Shown here in pieces: positions 34,443-43,828 of a stretch of DNA of 64,000 bases (positions are counted from its first letter, which is position 1; the number at the start of each line of letters is the position of its first letter). Location of the stretch: positions 582,861 to 646,860 of the forward strand of contig JAFEBP010000005.1 in the NCBI GenBank assembly GCA_018242605.1. Direction: 5' to 3'. The notes under the pieces were generated by a model. The model worked only from the letters and a program-made list of their open reading frames with translations. It was not told where the DNA came from and did not search any database. A program made the translations under genes and the position numbers. Source of the DNA: Planctomycetota bacterium. GTDB taxonomy: Bacteria; Planctomycetota; Phycisphaerae; Phycisphaerales; UBA1924.

Positions 34443-36077
34443 ATGATGCAGTCATGGCAAAATAACTTTGAATGGGTGTCAGCGCTGCAAGGCTGCGCGC
34501 TCACCTTGGCGGACGTTGGGAACGCCTTCTTCGCGCTCGGTGCCAGCCTGGCGACCATCCTGGGAGTCGGGATCGGTATCGCTTTGAGCCGGTACTTCGG
34601 CGCCAAATCCCTAGCCGCGGGGAAGGAAGAGGCCAAACGCGTCGTCGATCGCGCGATCCAGGATGCGAAGGCAGAGGCGGAACGCCTCCGCCTGGAGGGC
34701 GAGAAGGCCGCGCTCGAACGCAAAACCAAAGCCGAACAGGAGTTGGAAGCCGCCCGTTCGGAACTACGCGAAACCGAGCGTCGACTCTCCAAGCGCGAGG
34801 ATGCTCTGGACCGTCGGGAAGACACCCTGAACCAGAAGGAAGCCGGCGCTAACCGCACCGCAGAGTCCCTGAAGCAGCGCGAGGCGAACGTCACCCAGAC
34901 TCAGCAGCGGTTGGACGCGACCCTGACCGAGCAGAAAGAGCAACTGCACAAGATCTCCGGCCTGAGCAAGGAACAGGCCCGCGAACTGCTGCTCGCCCGG
35001 GTCGAGGACGATACCCGCCACGAGGTCGGCAAGCTCGCCCGCAAGATCATCGAGGACGCGGAGAGCGAAGCCAAGAACAAGGCCCGCGAGATCACGCTGA
35101 TGGCGATCCAGCGGTACGCCAGCGAGCACACCTCCGAGTCCACGGTGCGCAGCGTGGCCATCCCGAGCGACGACATGAAGGGCCGCATCATCGGCCGCGA
35201 GGGCCGGAACATCCGCGCCATCGAGCGTGCAACGGGCGTTGACATCATCGTCGACGACACCCCCGGCGTCATTGTGGTGTCGTGCTTCGACAAGGTCCGG
35301 CAGGCGATCGCGGTGGAGTCGCTCGAACGTCTCATCGCCGACGGCCGCATGCACCCCTCTCGCATCGAGGAGATTGTCGAGAAAGTTCGCAGCGAGACCA
35401 ACGAACGGATCATCAAGTACGGCCGCGAGGCCGTGGCGGAAGCCAACCTGCGGGGAGTGCATCCCAAGATCATCGAAGCGATGGGCAAGTTGCACTACCG
35501 CACCAGCTACGCCCAGAACGTGCTGCGTCACTCGATCGAAGTGGCCTACCTCTGCCAGATCATCGCCGAGCAGTTGGGGCTCGACGGCGCCGTCGCACGC
35601 CGCTGCGGATTCCTGCACGACATCGGCAAGGCCATGGATCACGAGATGGAGGGCGGCCACCCCAAGATCGGCATGGACTTCGCCCGGCAGTTCGGCGAGA
35701 AGGAGCCGGTCCTCAACGCCATCGGCGGCCACCACGCCGACATCCCTTCGACGTCGTTCTACACGCCAATCGTCATGGCCGCGGACGCGGTGAGCAGCGC
35801 CCGCCCCGGTGCCCGGCGTGAGAGCATGGAGAAGTACGTCCAGCGTCTGACGGAACTCCAGGACATCGCCATGAGTTTCCGGGGCGTGCAGGAGGCGTAC
35901 GCGATCCAAGCGGGGCGCGAGGTCCGCGTCATGATCGACGCTTCGAAGGTGGACGACGACGAAGCGTTCCTGATCGCCCACCAGATCGCCAAGCGTGTCA
36001 GCGAGGAAATGACATTCCCCGGCGAGATCCGCGTCACGGTGCTCCGCGAAACGCGGGCCATTGAATACGCGCGGTGA
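34443..36077 (+). CDS. rny: Ribonuclease Y
   Basis: The 544-residue protein matches RNase Y in full. A membrane helix spans about residues 28-48, a long charged coiled coil runs to about 230, a KH domain has PSDDMKGRIIGREGRNIRAIE, and an HD domain has LHDIGKAMDHE (H392-D393). A C-terminal domain ends with the family's VTVLRETRAIEYAR. It starts mRNA decay by endonucleolytic cleavage at the inner membrane. GGAGG lies 9 nt before the ATG at 34443; an in-frame ATG at 34386 adds 19 residues without a ribosome-binding site. The N-terminus before the helix is longer than in Bacillus. Confidence 0.95.
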   Translation: MMQSWQNNFEWVSALQGCALTLADVGNAFFALGASLATILGVGIGIALSRYFGAKSLAAGKEEAKRVVDRAIQDAKAEAERLRLEGEKAALERKTKAEQELEAARSELRETERRLSKREDALDRREDTLNQKEAGANRTAESLKQREANVTQTQQRLDATLTEQKEQLHKISGLSKEQARELLLARVEDDTRHEVGKLARKIIEDAESEAKNKAREITLMAIQRYASEHTSESTVRSVAIPSDDMKGRIIGREGRNIRAIERATGVDIIVDDTPGVIVVSCFDKVRQAIAVESLERLIADGRMHPSRIEEIVEKVRSETNERIIKYGREAVAEANLRGVHPKIIEAMGKLHYRTSYAQNVLRHSIEVAYLCQIIAEQLGLDGAVARRCGFLHDIGKAMDHEMEGGHPKIGMDFARQFGEKEPVLNAIGGHHADIPSTSFYTPIVMAADAVSSARPGARRESMEKYVQRLTELQDIAMSFRGVQEAYAIQAGREVRVMIDASKVDDDEAFLIAHQIAKRVSEEMTFPGEIRVTVLRETRAIEYAR

Positions 36078-36150
36078 TGCCGGGCTGCTTCCGCCCGCTT
36101 GCGTCGCGGACAGCCGCTCGCCGCCCGAGCGAGGCCGGCGTGTGCGTCGT

Positions 36151-37170
36151 TTACTTGGTCAGTCCGCAGAGCTTGTAGAGCACTCTCGCCCCGACGTTGG
36201 CGTCCCACTCCGTGTCTCCGCCCGGGGCCACCTCGACCAGATCGAAGCCCACCACGTGCTTACCGCTCTGTCGGAGCGTCTCCAGCAGGAGTGCCGCCTG
36301 GTTGAACGACAACCCGCCCGGAACCGGCGTGCCCGTGTGCGGACAGAGCGACGGATCGAGGGCATCGATGTCGAACGACACGTACACACGGTGAGGCAGT
36401 TCCTTGACGATGCGCTGGCACAGTTCGCTGAACTTGCCCCCTTCGAGCAGTTCTTCGTGGATCTGGTCGTCAAAGAACACCGTCACGCGATCGCCCTGCT
36501 CTTTCGCGAACCCCAGCTCCCGTTCGCCGAAATCGCGGATGCCCACCTGCACGATGTTGTCCACCTTCGGGATCCGCGACAGCACGTTGTGCATGATCGA
36601 TGCGTGCGACCAGGCGAAACCCTCGAACGCATCGCGCAAGTCCATGTGAGCGTCGATGTGCAAAATCCCCACGCTCCCGAAGTGCTCAGTAACGGCCTTG
36701 ATCACGCCGAACGGTGTCGAGTGCTCTCCGCCGATGAGCCCCGGCGTCTTGCCTTCGGCAAGCACCTTGTGCGTCATGTCCGCCGTCCACGCGTTCACGG
36801 CCTCGCACGCGCCGTTCACTTTGGCTAGCAGCGCCGCCGCGGCGGCTTGGTCCTTCATGTTCTCAACGCCCGCCGCCTCGATGATCGGGTCCGCGGCGGA
36901 TCGAGCCGCCTCGTTGAGTTCGCGGATTCTGATTGCTTCATCTTCCATGAAGATGCCGCGTTCGTACACGCGGCCGAAGCGGCGATCGAACAGGTCCACC
37001 TGCGCGGACGCTTCCAGGATCGCCGCGGGGCCATCGGCTGTTCCCCGGCGGTACGAAGTCGTAGCGTCGAAAGGCACAGGCAAGAGCACGACCCGGCTCT
37101 CCTGACGAGTGAAGGGCAAACCGAAGATGCCGGTTCCCGGGCCGGCCGCGGCGTCTGGATCAAATGGCAT
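36151..37170 (-). CDS. speB: Agmatinase / arginase family hydrolase
   Basis: A 339-residue ureohydrolase. The manganese ligands are all present: GGEHS (H150), HIDAHMDL (D173, H175, D177) and SFDIDALDP (D267, D269). GTPVPGGLSF and the closing GFDLVEVAP match agmatinase better than arginase. It would split agmatine to putrescine and urea in polyamine synthesis; related guanidine or guanidinobutyrate hydrolases cannot be excluded. The ATG at 37170 starts the normal family N-terminus; the open frame continues 167 codons upstream but that extension has no family match. Confidence 0.88.
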   Translation of the reverse strand: MPFDPDAAAGPGTGIFGLPFTRQESRVVLLPVPFDATTSYRRGTADGPAAILEASAQVDLFDRRFGRVYERGIFMEDEAIRIRELNEAARSAADPIIEAAGVENMKDQAAAAALLAKVNGACEAVNAWTADMTHKVLAEGKTPGLIGGEHSTPFGVIKAVTEHFGSVGILHIDAHMDLRDAFEGFAWSHASIMHNVLSRIPKVDNIVQVGIRDFGERELGFAKEQGDRVTVFFDDQIHEELLEGGKFSELCQRIVKELPHRVYVSFDIDALDPSLCPHTGTPVPGGLSFNQAALLLETLRQSGKHVVGFDLVEVAPGGDTEWDANVGARVLYKLCGLTK

Positions 37171-37646
37171 ATGCCAGCGTAGCAACTCAATATCGCCGTG
37201 CAAAGGTGAATTGCTCGAACGGTGACGACCGACTTTGTGCGCTATTTTGGAGACGTTCTGAACGATCTGGTGGGCCGCGCGTCGGTGACCGCCTATCAAA
37301 GCAGAGGAAGGTCTTTGGCAACCGCAGAACGAACTGAACTCGGTATTCCCGTCAAAGCGCTGACGGGGTCTGAAGTTCGTACGTCGACCACTCCAAGGTC
37401 CGCATAACACATGTCGCGAGACGCGTGCGTGCACCAGAAGTTCATCCGCACACCCTCGCGAACTGCACCCTCCTTGCCCCCCAAAAGCTGGTTTCGAGGG
37501 GGAGTGCCACCAAACTGTCCCGAGTAACGCCACCAAAAGTTCATGAGTAGGCCAACCCCGCCGGAGGGTGGACCCAAACGCGATTGGACGCTTGGAGGGA
37601 ACGTCCAAACGGAACCGGTTGGCGGGCTTTCTCCGATAGAAGCGGA
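37171..37646. other. 476-bp region without a clear gene, with a 14-bp repeat pair
   Basis: No credible coding sequence was found. A 14-base element, CACCAGAAGTTCAT (37432-37445), recurs with one change at 37531-37544, exactly 99 bp later. On the minus strand both copies begin with ATG in the same frame. The region may be a decayed gene or mobile element remnant. No terminal inverted repeats or target duplications were seen. Confidence 0.4.
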
Positions 37647-38291
37647 ATGCCCGCCACCGCTGCGCCCGCACCGACCTGGACCTTCCGCTCCTCTGCCGAT
37701 CCGGTACTCACCGCACAACCCAATCGGGTGGCGACGGCGCTGACGGCCCATGCCGACCAGAAGGCCCGTGAACGGCTGCTGCTGTACTCACTTGTGTTTG
37801 CTGCGGCTCCGGCCCGCGTTCTAGAAATCGGGGTCCGCTGGGGAGGGGCGGCACGCATCATTCACGCTGCGTTGAGCGACCTGGGGCAAGGTCGGTACGT
37901 CGGGATCGATCCGCAGCCCGCCGTGGAGTTTGATTGGGATTCCACGATCGGTGACCGTAGCACGCTCATCGTGGGCAGTTCCCCGGACGCACTGAACGCG
38001 TGCAAAGACGCCGTCGGAGGGCTCTTCGACTTCGTTTTCATCGACGGAGATCACAGCGAACCGGGCGCATGGAACGACCTCCGGGGCGTGCGCGAAATAA
38101 CGTCGCCCGGAGCGGCCGTGCTGCTCCATGATTGCTACCACCCCCCCGTGGCTCGCGCGATCCGTCGCGCGATATCCGAACTCGGATACATCGACTGCGG
38201 CGTCCTTGCCGCCACCCGAAACGACGGAGTGCATGTCGAATCCGGCCGCACCGTGACCTACGGCGGGGTCGCCATGCTCCGCGTCCCGTGA
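37647..38291 (+). CDS. Class I SAM-dependent methyltransferase (Methyltransf_24-like)
   Basis: A 214-residue protein with a Rossmann-type core: RVLEIGVRWGGAARII (motif I, glycine-rich SAM loop), YVGIDPQP (motif II acidic residue) and FDFVFIDGDHSEPG (motif IV/V), then LLHDCYHPP. FIDGDH followed by a late LLHD is typical of the Methyltransf_24 group, which often acts on sugars or small molecules in polysaccharide or natural-product loci. The start at 37647 was preferred over one 21 codons upstream. The substrate is unknown. Confidence 0.8.
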   Translation: MPATAAPAPTWTFRSSADPVLTAQPNRVATALTAHADQKARERLLLYSLVFAAAPARVLEIGVRWGGAARIIHAALSDLGQGRYVGIDPQPAVEFDWDSTIGDRSTLIVGSSPDALNACKDAVGGLFDFVFIDGDHSEPGAWNDLRGVREITSPGAAVLLHDCYHPPVARAIRRAISELGYIDCGVLAATRNDGVHVESGRTVTYGGVAMLRVP

Positions 38292-38293
38292 AA

Positions 38294-38539
38294 CTAGTGC
38301 GCCTGTTCGACCTCTGCCATCTGTCGGGTTGCGGGCGCCTGCCGCGCCCACACGTACCCCTTGTGACGCATCGCCAGCCCCGCACCGGCGCCGTCTGACG
38401 CCGCCGGATTCCACCCATTCTCGGTGCGCGTCGGCCCCCAGGCACGCGGCGTTTCGGTCGCGCACCCCGCGGCGAGCGAGATGATCACGCCGGCGAGCAT
38501 GAGAACTGCGTGTCGAGAGGTGTTGGCGGAACGCTTCAT
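38294..38539 (-). CDS. Small lipoprotein
   Basis: An 81-residue protein with a short basic N-terminus, a hydrophobic run and a lipobox SLAAGC (lipid cysteine at about residue 26). The mature part of about 55 residues is polar with no known domain. The ATG at 38539 gives a normal lipoprotein signal; the longer frame from 38596 was rejected. It converges with the methyltransferase gene at 2 bp. The function is unknown. Confidence 0.7.
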   Translation of the reverse strand: MKRSANTSRHAVLMLAGVIISLAAGCATETPRAWGPTRTENGWNPAASDGAGAGLAMRHKGYVWARQAPATRQMAEVEQAH

Positions 38540-38774
38540 GGTTGTCTCCACTGGGTCACTGCCGCCTTGCATCGGCGGAATCTGCGCTGCGGACAACCGA
38601 TGCCTCTGTGGTTGCGCCGACGCGGTTCGCTCCAGGCCGCGCCGCCCGCACAGTTCGCCAGCGCACCTTTGGGCTAACGGACTAGGCCACGGATTCTGGG
38701 CCCCCTGTTAAACCGCACGCCCCGCAAGGACCGCCCCACTTCACGTCCCCCGTGGATCGCAGCTATTGTCATAG

Positions 38775-41700
38775 ATGCGCCCCAACGCCTGTCTGCTGGC
38801 CGCCTCGCTCCTGACCGCGACCTCCCTCGCGCAGCCCACCTCATCCTCGCCCCTGGCCCCCCCGGCCAACGGACCCAGGCGAGCCGATCCCACGTGGGTC
38901 GCTCTCGCCGGCTGCACGCTGCATCCCAAGCCAGGAGAGGTTGTTGAAGGGGCCACGGTCGTCTTCCGCGACGGGCTGATCACGGCAATTCTCCCGGGTG
39001 AACCAGGGGAGGGTGGCAAGTTCAAACCAGCCCGCCTCCCGTTGGGGCCGCGCGTCATCGACTGCAAGGGCCTGCACATCTACGCCGCGTTCATCGACGC
39101 GTGCGTCGAAGTTGACGCCCCGGCCCCGCACGGCGACGAATCACAGTTGCACTGGAACAAGCGGGTAACGCCCCAGCGATCCGCGCTCGACGGCGGCGGG
39201 ATCGATGAAGGCACGGCGACTTCGCTCCGCAAGATCGGCTTTGGCACCGCGATCATCACGCCCAAGGGTGGGATCTTTCGCGGCCGGGCCGCGGCGGTGT
39301 CATTGGCGAAATCCGCCGACGACACCAGCGCCGCCAAGCCCTTGGTCTACAAAGATGATGTCTACCAGTCAGTCGCCCTCGACACAAGCGGCGGCGGATA
39401 TCCCGATTCCCAGATGGGCGCAATTGCCGTCGTTCGGCAGACCTTGAGCGATGCGGATTGGCAGACCCAATCGCGTGTTTCGGGCACGTTCACGGGCCCG
39501 TGGACCGCGGTTGATTTCTTAGCCCCCGCGAGCGCCGCGCCCGACAAGGCGCCGCCCCGCCCCGCGACGTACCTGTTCAACACCGACAGCGAGCTCGACA
39601 CCTTCCGTGTGCACAAGATCGCCGCGGAGTTCTCGCGTCCGATGATCGTGTTGGGCTGCGGCACCGAGTTCCGCCGGCTTGAGGCTCTGAAGAAGGACAA
39701 CGACCGATTCATACTGCCGCTGAACTTCCCTAAAGCCCCCGACGTTGGCACGATCGCCAAGCAGGAGGCGGTCGAACTCAGGGACATGATGACTTGGGAA
39801 CAAGCTCCGACCAACCCCCGCCGCATGCGTGACGCAGGCTTGGCCTTCGTGCTCACCACGGCGAAGCTCCGTGACCGCGGGGAGTTCATCAAGAACATCC
39901 GGACCGCCATCAAGCATGGGCTCAAAGAGGACGAAGCCCTCGCGGCCCTGACGACCACACCCGCCACGTGGTTCCTCTCGGCGGGCACCGCGCCCGTGGG
40001 CGTCGTCGCTGTGGGCGCCCGGGCCAACCTGCTCGTGACCGACGGACCGGTCTTCGGCAAGACGTCCGACAACAAGGAGAGCAAGATCCGCTCGGTGTGG
40101 ATCGACGGCATCTACAGCGAGATCTCCACGCCGTCCGTGTCGTATGAAGGCACTTGGGATGTCAGCATCCCCGCCGACGATCGTCCCATCAAGCGTCGCT
40201 TCGAGATCGGCAAGGACAACGACATCGAGGTGTACCGCGACGACAAGCATGTCAAATCCACAAAGGTCGACGCCGCCCCCGGTCGCCTGACCTTCGTCTT
40301 CGACCACGATGCGCTGGACAGCAAGGAAGGGCTCTGCACTGTCGCCGCGTTGGTCAGCAACGCCGACAATGGCGAACCGGCGACCATGACCGGCATCGGT
40401 ATCACCGGCACGGGTCGTCGCTTCGAGTTGGTCGCTACGAAGCGTCCCAAGTCCCTCGCCGGCATCTGGCCGGCAAAGTCCGACCAACCCGACCAAGCCA
40501 CGGCGATCCTGGTGTTCAACAAGGATGGACAACTCGCGATCCGCGGAGTTTCGGCGCCCCAGGGCGCGGAGCCCAAGGCGATTTCACCGCAAAATGTGAC
40601 TTGGGATGGCACTCACCTCCGCTATGAGATCGACCAAACCAAGGTCGGCGGCCAGGGCATCTCCACCGTGGACGCGACGGTCGATTGGACCAAGACGCCC
40701 CCGGAAATGTCAGGTGTTTCCAAAGCCGCTGACGGCAAGCAGACGCCTTGGAAGGCGCTTCGCCGCGAAGGGAATCCCTTCGTGGGTTCATGGCGGGTCA
40801 CCGAAGCCGACGGAGTTGCCAAGGACGCCGCAGCCAAGGATCAACTCACTATCAAGGTCAGCACCGACTCCGTCACGTTGACCTTCGCCAAAGCCGAGGG
40901 CGACCCCACGGTCATCAAGTGCGACGATGTCAAGTTTTCAGGCCTTCCGCAGGGTGATGACTTCAAGGAGGCCCCGGACTTGAGTCTCACGTTTACTCAC
41001 GACCTGGCCAAACTCGGCGGTCAAGGCAAGAGCAGCGACGTCGTGAAGTTCGTTTTTTCGGCTGAGTCGATCGACAAGGACTCCATCGCCGGCGTCGGTA
41101 CGCTGCCGGACGCGAGCGTTCACAACTACAAGGCCGAACGTCCCGACGGCAAGAAGCCCAAGGACGACGAGGACGCCCCCACCGACGTTCCTGAGAAACT
41201 CAACTTGCCGTTCGGTCCTTACGGACTCGACGAGTCTCCGGAGCAGCCGGCCAACCTGATTATCTCTAACGCCACCATCTGGACGAACAGCAAAGCTGGA
41301 AAGATCGACAACGGCTTTGTCTACGTCCGGGCGGGCAAGATCGTTCAGGTTGGCGCCGGCGCTCCCAACGTCGCCGTACCCCAGGGTGAGAAGAGCGCCT
41401 ACATTGACGCCAAGGGCAAACATGTCACCGCCGGAATCATCGATTGCCACAGCCACACTGGCATTTCCGGCGGCGTGAACGAGGGCGGGCAGGCGGTGAC
41501 GGCCGAGTGCCGCATTGAAGACGTCACCAATCCGGACGCCTTAGGCTGGTACCAGCAGCTCGCCGGCGGCGTCACCATGGTGAACAACCTGCACGGGTCG
41601 GCCAACGCCATCGGCGGTCAATCACAAACCAACAAGGTCCGGTGGGGCTGCCTCCACCCCGACGACATGCATTTCGAGAATGCCGTGCCCGGCATCAAGT

Positions 41701-42719
41701 TCGCTCTGGGCGAGAACCCACGCCGCGCGAATCGCGGCCCGCAACGGGACTTTGGCGGCGGCGGCGAGGAAGGCCGTTACCCGGCCTCACGCATGGGCGT
41801 GGAAATGCTCATCCGCGATCGTTTCACCGCCGCGAAGGAGTATGCCGCGGCGAAATCCTCGGGTGCTGCGCCTCGGCGTGATCTGGAACTCGAACCCCTC
41901 GCGGAGATCCTCGCGGGCAAGCGACTCGTCCACTGCCACAGCTACCGGCAGGACGAGATGCTGATGCTGGCGATGGTCGCCAAGGACTTTAACTTCCGCA
42001 TTGGCACTTACCAGCACGCGCTGGAGGGATACAAGGTCGCGGACTATGTCCGCGAATACAGCGGCGGCGCCAGCGGCTTCTCTGATTGGTGGGCCTACAA
42101 AGTCGAGGTGCAGGACGCCATCCCTCTGGCCTTCCCGATCATGCACGAGCAGGGTGTGGTAGTCTCCTTCAACTCCGACAGCAACGAGCTTGCACGCCGC
42201 CTTAACACCGAAGCCGCCAAGGCCGTTAAGTATGGCGGAGTGCCCGAACAGGAGGCGTTCAAGTTCGTCACGCTCAACCCGGCCCGTCAACTCAAGGTTG
42301 ATTCCTTTGTCGGTTCGCTCGAAGAGGGCAAGGACGCCGACCTGGTCATCTGGTCGGGTTCTCCGCTCTCGGCCTTCAGTCGCTGCGAGGCCACCTATGT
42401 CGACGGGCGCCGTCTGTTCTCGCTTGAAACCGACGCGGCTGCACGCGAGAAGATCCGAACCGAACGCTCGCGGCTGATCCAAAAGCTCCTGAACGACGGC
42501 AAGAAGAAAACCGACGCCAAGGACGCCGACAAGCCCAAGGACGGCGCCGAATCACGCTCAGAAGACCGCCCGGCGGGCCGTCGCCGCCGTCCTCCCAACT
42601 CCGAGGAGGAAATCCAGGCGCAGGCCGTGCGTGAGTATTTCATTCAGTTGCACAACAGCGGCATCTGGCACGAACAGGGCGTGTGCGGGTGCTACGACAT
42701 CGGAGCCGCACGCGAGTAA
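38775..42719 (+). CDS. Secreted tandem amidohydrolase, 1314 residues
   Basis: The protein has a signal peptide (cut near residue 19, after SLA) and two amidohydrolase modules around a beta-rich middle. The N-terminal module (about 40-450) starts like imidazolonepropionase relatives but reads AFIDACVEV where the metal-binding HxH should be, so it is probably inactive. The C-terminal module (about 830-1225) keeps DCHSHTG (HxH), HCHSY, QHALEG and FNSDSNE, enough to hold the metal centre. The last 80 residues are charged and low-complexity. A TATTGT box ends 5 nt before the ATG and there is no ribosome-binding site. The substrate is unknown; peptides, imides or lactams are possible. Confidence 0.82.
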   Translation: MRPNACLLAASLLTATSLAQPTSSSPLAPPANGPRRADPTWVALAGCTLHPKPGEVVEGATVVFRDGLITAILPGEPGEGGKFKPARLPLGPRVIDCKGLHIYAAFIDACVEVDAPAPHGDESQLHWNKRVTPQRSALDGGGIDEGTATSLRKIGFGTAIITPKGGIFRGRAAAVSLAKSADDTSAAKPLVYKDDVYQSVALDTSGGGYPDSQMGAIAVVRQTLSDADWQTQSRVSGTFTGPWTAVDFLAPASAAPDKAPPRPATYLFNTDSELDTFRVHKIAAEFSRPMIVLGCGTEFRRLEALKKDNDRFILPLNFPKAPDVGTIAKQEAVELRDMMTWEQAPTNPRRMRDAGLAFVLTTAKLRDRGEFIKNIRTAIKHGLKEDEALAALTTTPATWFLSAGTAPVGVVAVGARANLLVTDGPVFGKTSDNKESKIRSVWIDGIYSEISTPSVSYEGTWDVSIPADDRPIKRRFEIGKDNDIEVYRDDKHVKSTKVDAAPGRLTFVFDHDALDSKEGLCTVAALVSNADNGEPATMTGIGITGTGRRFELVATKRPKSLAGIWPAKSDQPDQATAILVFNKDGQLAIRGVSAPQGAEPKAISPQNVTWDGTHLRYEIDQTKVGGQGISTVDATVDWTKTPPEMSGVSKAADGKQTPWKALRREGNPFVGSWRVTEADGVAKDAAAKDQLTIKVSTDSVTLTFAKAEGDPTVIKCDDVKFSGLPQGDDFKEAPDLSLTFTHDLAKLGGQGKSSDVVKFVFSAESIDKDSIAGVGTLPDASVHNYKAERPDGKKPKDDEDAPTDVPEKLNLPFGPYGLDESPEQPANLIISNATIWTNSKAGKIDNGFVYVRAGKIVQVGAGAPNVAVPQGEKSAYIDAKGKHVTAGIIDCHSHTGISGGVNEGGQAVTAECRIEDVTNPDALGWYQQLAGGVTMVNNLHGSANAIGGQSQTNKVRWGCLHPDDMHFENAVPGIKFALGENPRRANRGPQRDFGGGGEEGRYPASRMGVEMLIRDRFTAAKEYAAAKSSGAAPRRDLELEPLAEILAGKRLVHCHSYRQDEMLMLAMVAKDFNFRIGTYQHALEGYKVADYVREYSGGASGFSDWWAYKVEVQDAIPLAFPIMHEQGVVVSFNSDSNELARRLNTEAAKAVKYGGVPEQEAFKFVTLNPARQLKVDSFVGSLEEGKDADLVIWSGSPLSAFSRCEATYVDGRRLFSLETDAAAREKIRTERSRLIQKLLNDGKKKTDAKDADKPKDGAESRSEDRPAGRRRRPPNSEEEIQAQAVREYFIQLHNSGIWHEQGVCGCYDIGAARE

Positions 42720-42728
42720 CGCCGCATC

Positions 42729-43376
42729 ATGCCCAAGCCGTTGCTCATAGCGTTCGAGGAGGCGGCCGCTGTACTGACTTCGCTCTGCGTTCGGCGTGGT
42801 CAACCGGTCGTCGTGGTGGGAATTACTGGCCCCGTCGGCGCCGGCAAGAGCCTTCTTGCCCGCGAGCTCTCACCATGCGTAGTTTCGACGGATTCGTACC
42901 TTCCCAACTACGACGAGCTTCCCTGTGAGGAGCGCGACCTGCCACACCGCGCGGACTTCCAGCGGCTCGCCAGGGACCTGCGATTTCTGAAGGAGGGGCG
43001 CGACGCGAATGTGCCCGTGTGGTCATTTCACTCCCACAGGCGGGAAGGCTTCAACCTGGTCCGTCCGAACCCGATCGTTGTCTGCGAGGGAATACACGCT
43101 CTCTACGAGCCCGTCCGCCCGGTGCTGGATGTCTGCGTGTTCGTCGAAGCCTCGGCCTCGACTCGCCTTCATCGCTGGCAACGCATGGCCGCGGCCGGGG
43201 AACGCGGATGGGGTGTGGAGGAGACTACTTCGTTTTTCCACTGCGTTGCGGAGCCGACATTTGCCCTCACCGCTCACGGATACCGCGATCTCGCCGATGT
43301 GCTGGTACAGAACGAACGGGAACTGACGACCTCGGGGCCGCGTGCCGGCAATGCCTCGCCGCGAGGCGAGGGATGA
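42729..43376 (+). CDS. Uridine-kinase-like P-loop NTPase
   Basis: The 215-residue protein has the P-loop GITGPVGAGKS (31-41), STDSYLPNYDELP (the uridine/phosphoribulokinase DDFY-like position), and IVVCEGIHAL with the VFVEAS strand, which are features of the uridine kinase/phosphoribulokinase family. It phosphorylates a nucleoside or sugar in the cytoplasm; uridine is only the default guess. It begins 9 bp after the amidohydrolase stop, so the two may be co-transcribed. The C-terminal 15 residues are disordered. Confidence 0.82.
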   Translation: MPKPLLIAFEEAAAVLTSLCVRRGQPVVVVGITGPVGAGKSLLARELSPCVVSTDSYLPNYDELPCEERDLPHRADFQRLARDLRFLKEGRDANVPVWSFHSHRREGFNLVRPNPIVVCEGIHALYEPVRPVLDVCVFVEASASTRLHRWQRMAAAGERGWGVEETTSFFHCVAEPTFALTAHGYRDLADVLVQNERELTTSGPRAGNASPRGEG

Positions 43377-43396
43377 GGAAGAACGAAGTGCGAGGT

Positions 43397-43828
43397 TCAA
43401 AGTCCGCGCAGAAGCTCTCGTGACTGTCCCGGCCGGATCGGGGATTCCGGTTTGGCGCCTGCAATGGTGGGGTCTTCGGGCAACTGCATGTCGCCGCGAC
43501 GTGCGGTGATGATCGGCAAATACGCAGCGACGGTGGCTTGAGACAGCGCTGAGGGCAGGGCCGATGGGCGGGCAGATTCGGTCTGTTCTACCGCGGAGAT
43601 CAGCGGCTGACGTTTCGAACTGAACGGCCTCGAGACGATCACGACGCCCAATGCGAGCAAGGCCGCCATCGCAACCGTCGTACTGGCACGCCGGACCAGT
43701 ACTCTACGACGTCTTGTTCGCAGCGACGCCACCAAAGTTGGCAACATAGGCGGTCGGCCACAATCTCCCATCACAGCCTCGTCCAGGAGTTCATCAAACG
43801 TCGCCCTGTTTTCGGGATGATCACGCAT
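43397..43828 (-). CDS. Putative anti-sigma factor, single membrane helix
   Basis: A 143-residue protein with a soluble N-terminus of about 45 residues, one membrane helix (VAMAALLALGVVIV, about 51-64) and a disordered periplasmic tail. Its start overlaps the end of the ECF sigma gene by 8 bp (ATGCGTGA), the usual arrangement for an anti-sigma factor. No zinc-binding HxxxCxxC motif is seen, so this call rests on topology and position. Confidence 0.65.
   Translation of the reverse strand: MRDHPENRATFDELLDEAVMGDCGRPPMLPTLVASLRTRRRRVLVRRASTTVAMAALLALGVVIVSRPFSSKRQPLISAVEQTESARPSALPSALSQATVAAYLPIITARRGDMQLPEDPTIAGAKPESPIRPGQSRELLRGL

Noticed and set aside
37171..37671. N-terminal extension of agmatinase up to 37671
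   Set aside because: The additional 167 codons have no family similarity and overlap the methyltransferase start; the normal agmatinase N-terminus begins at 37170.
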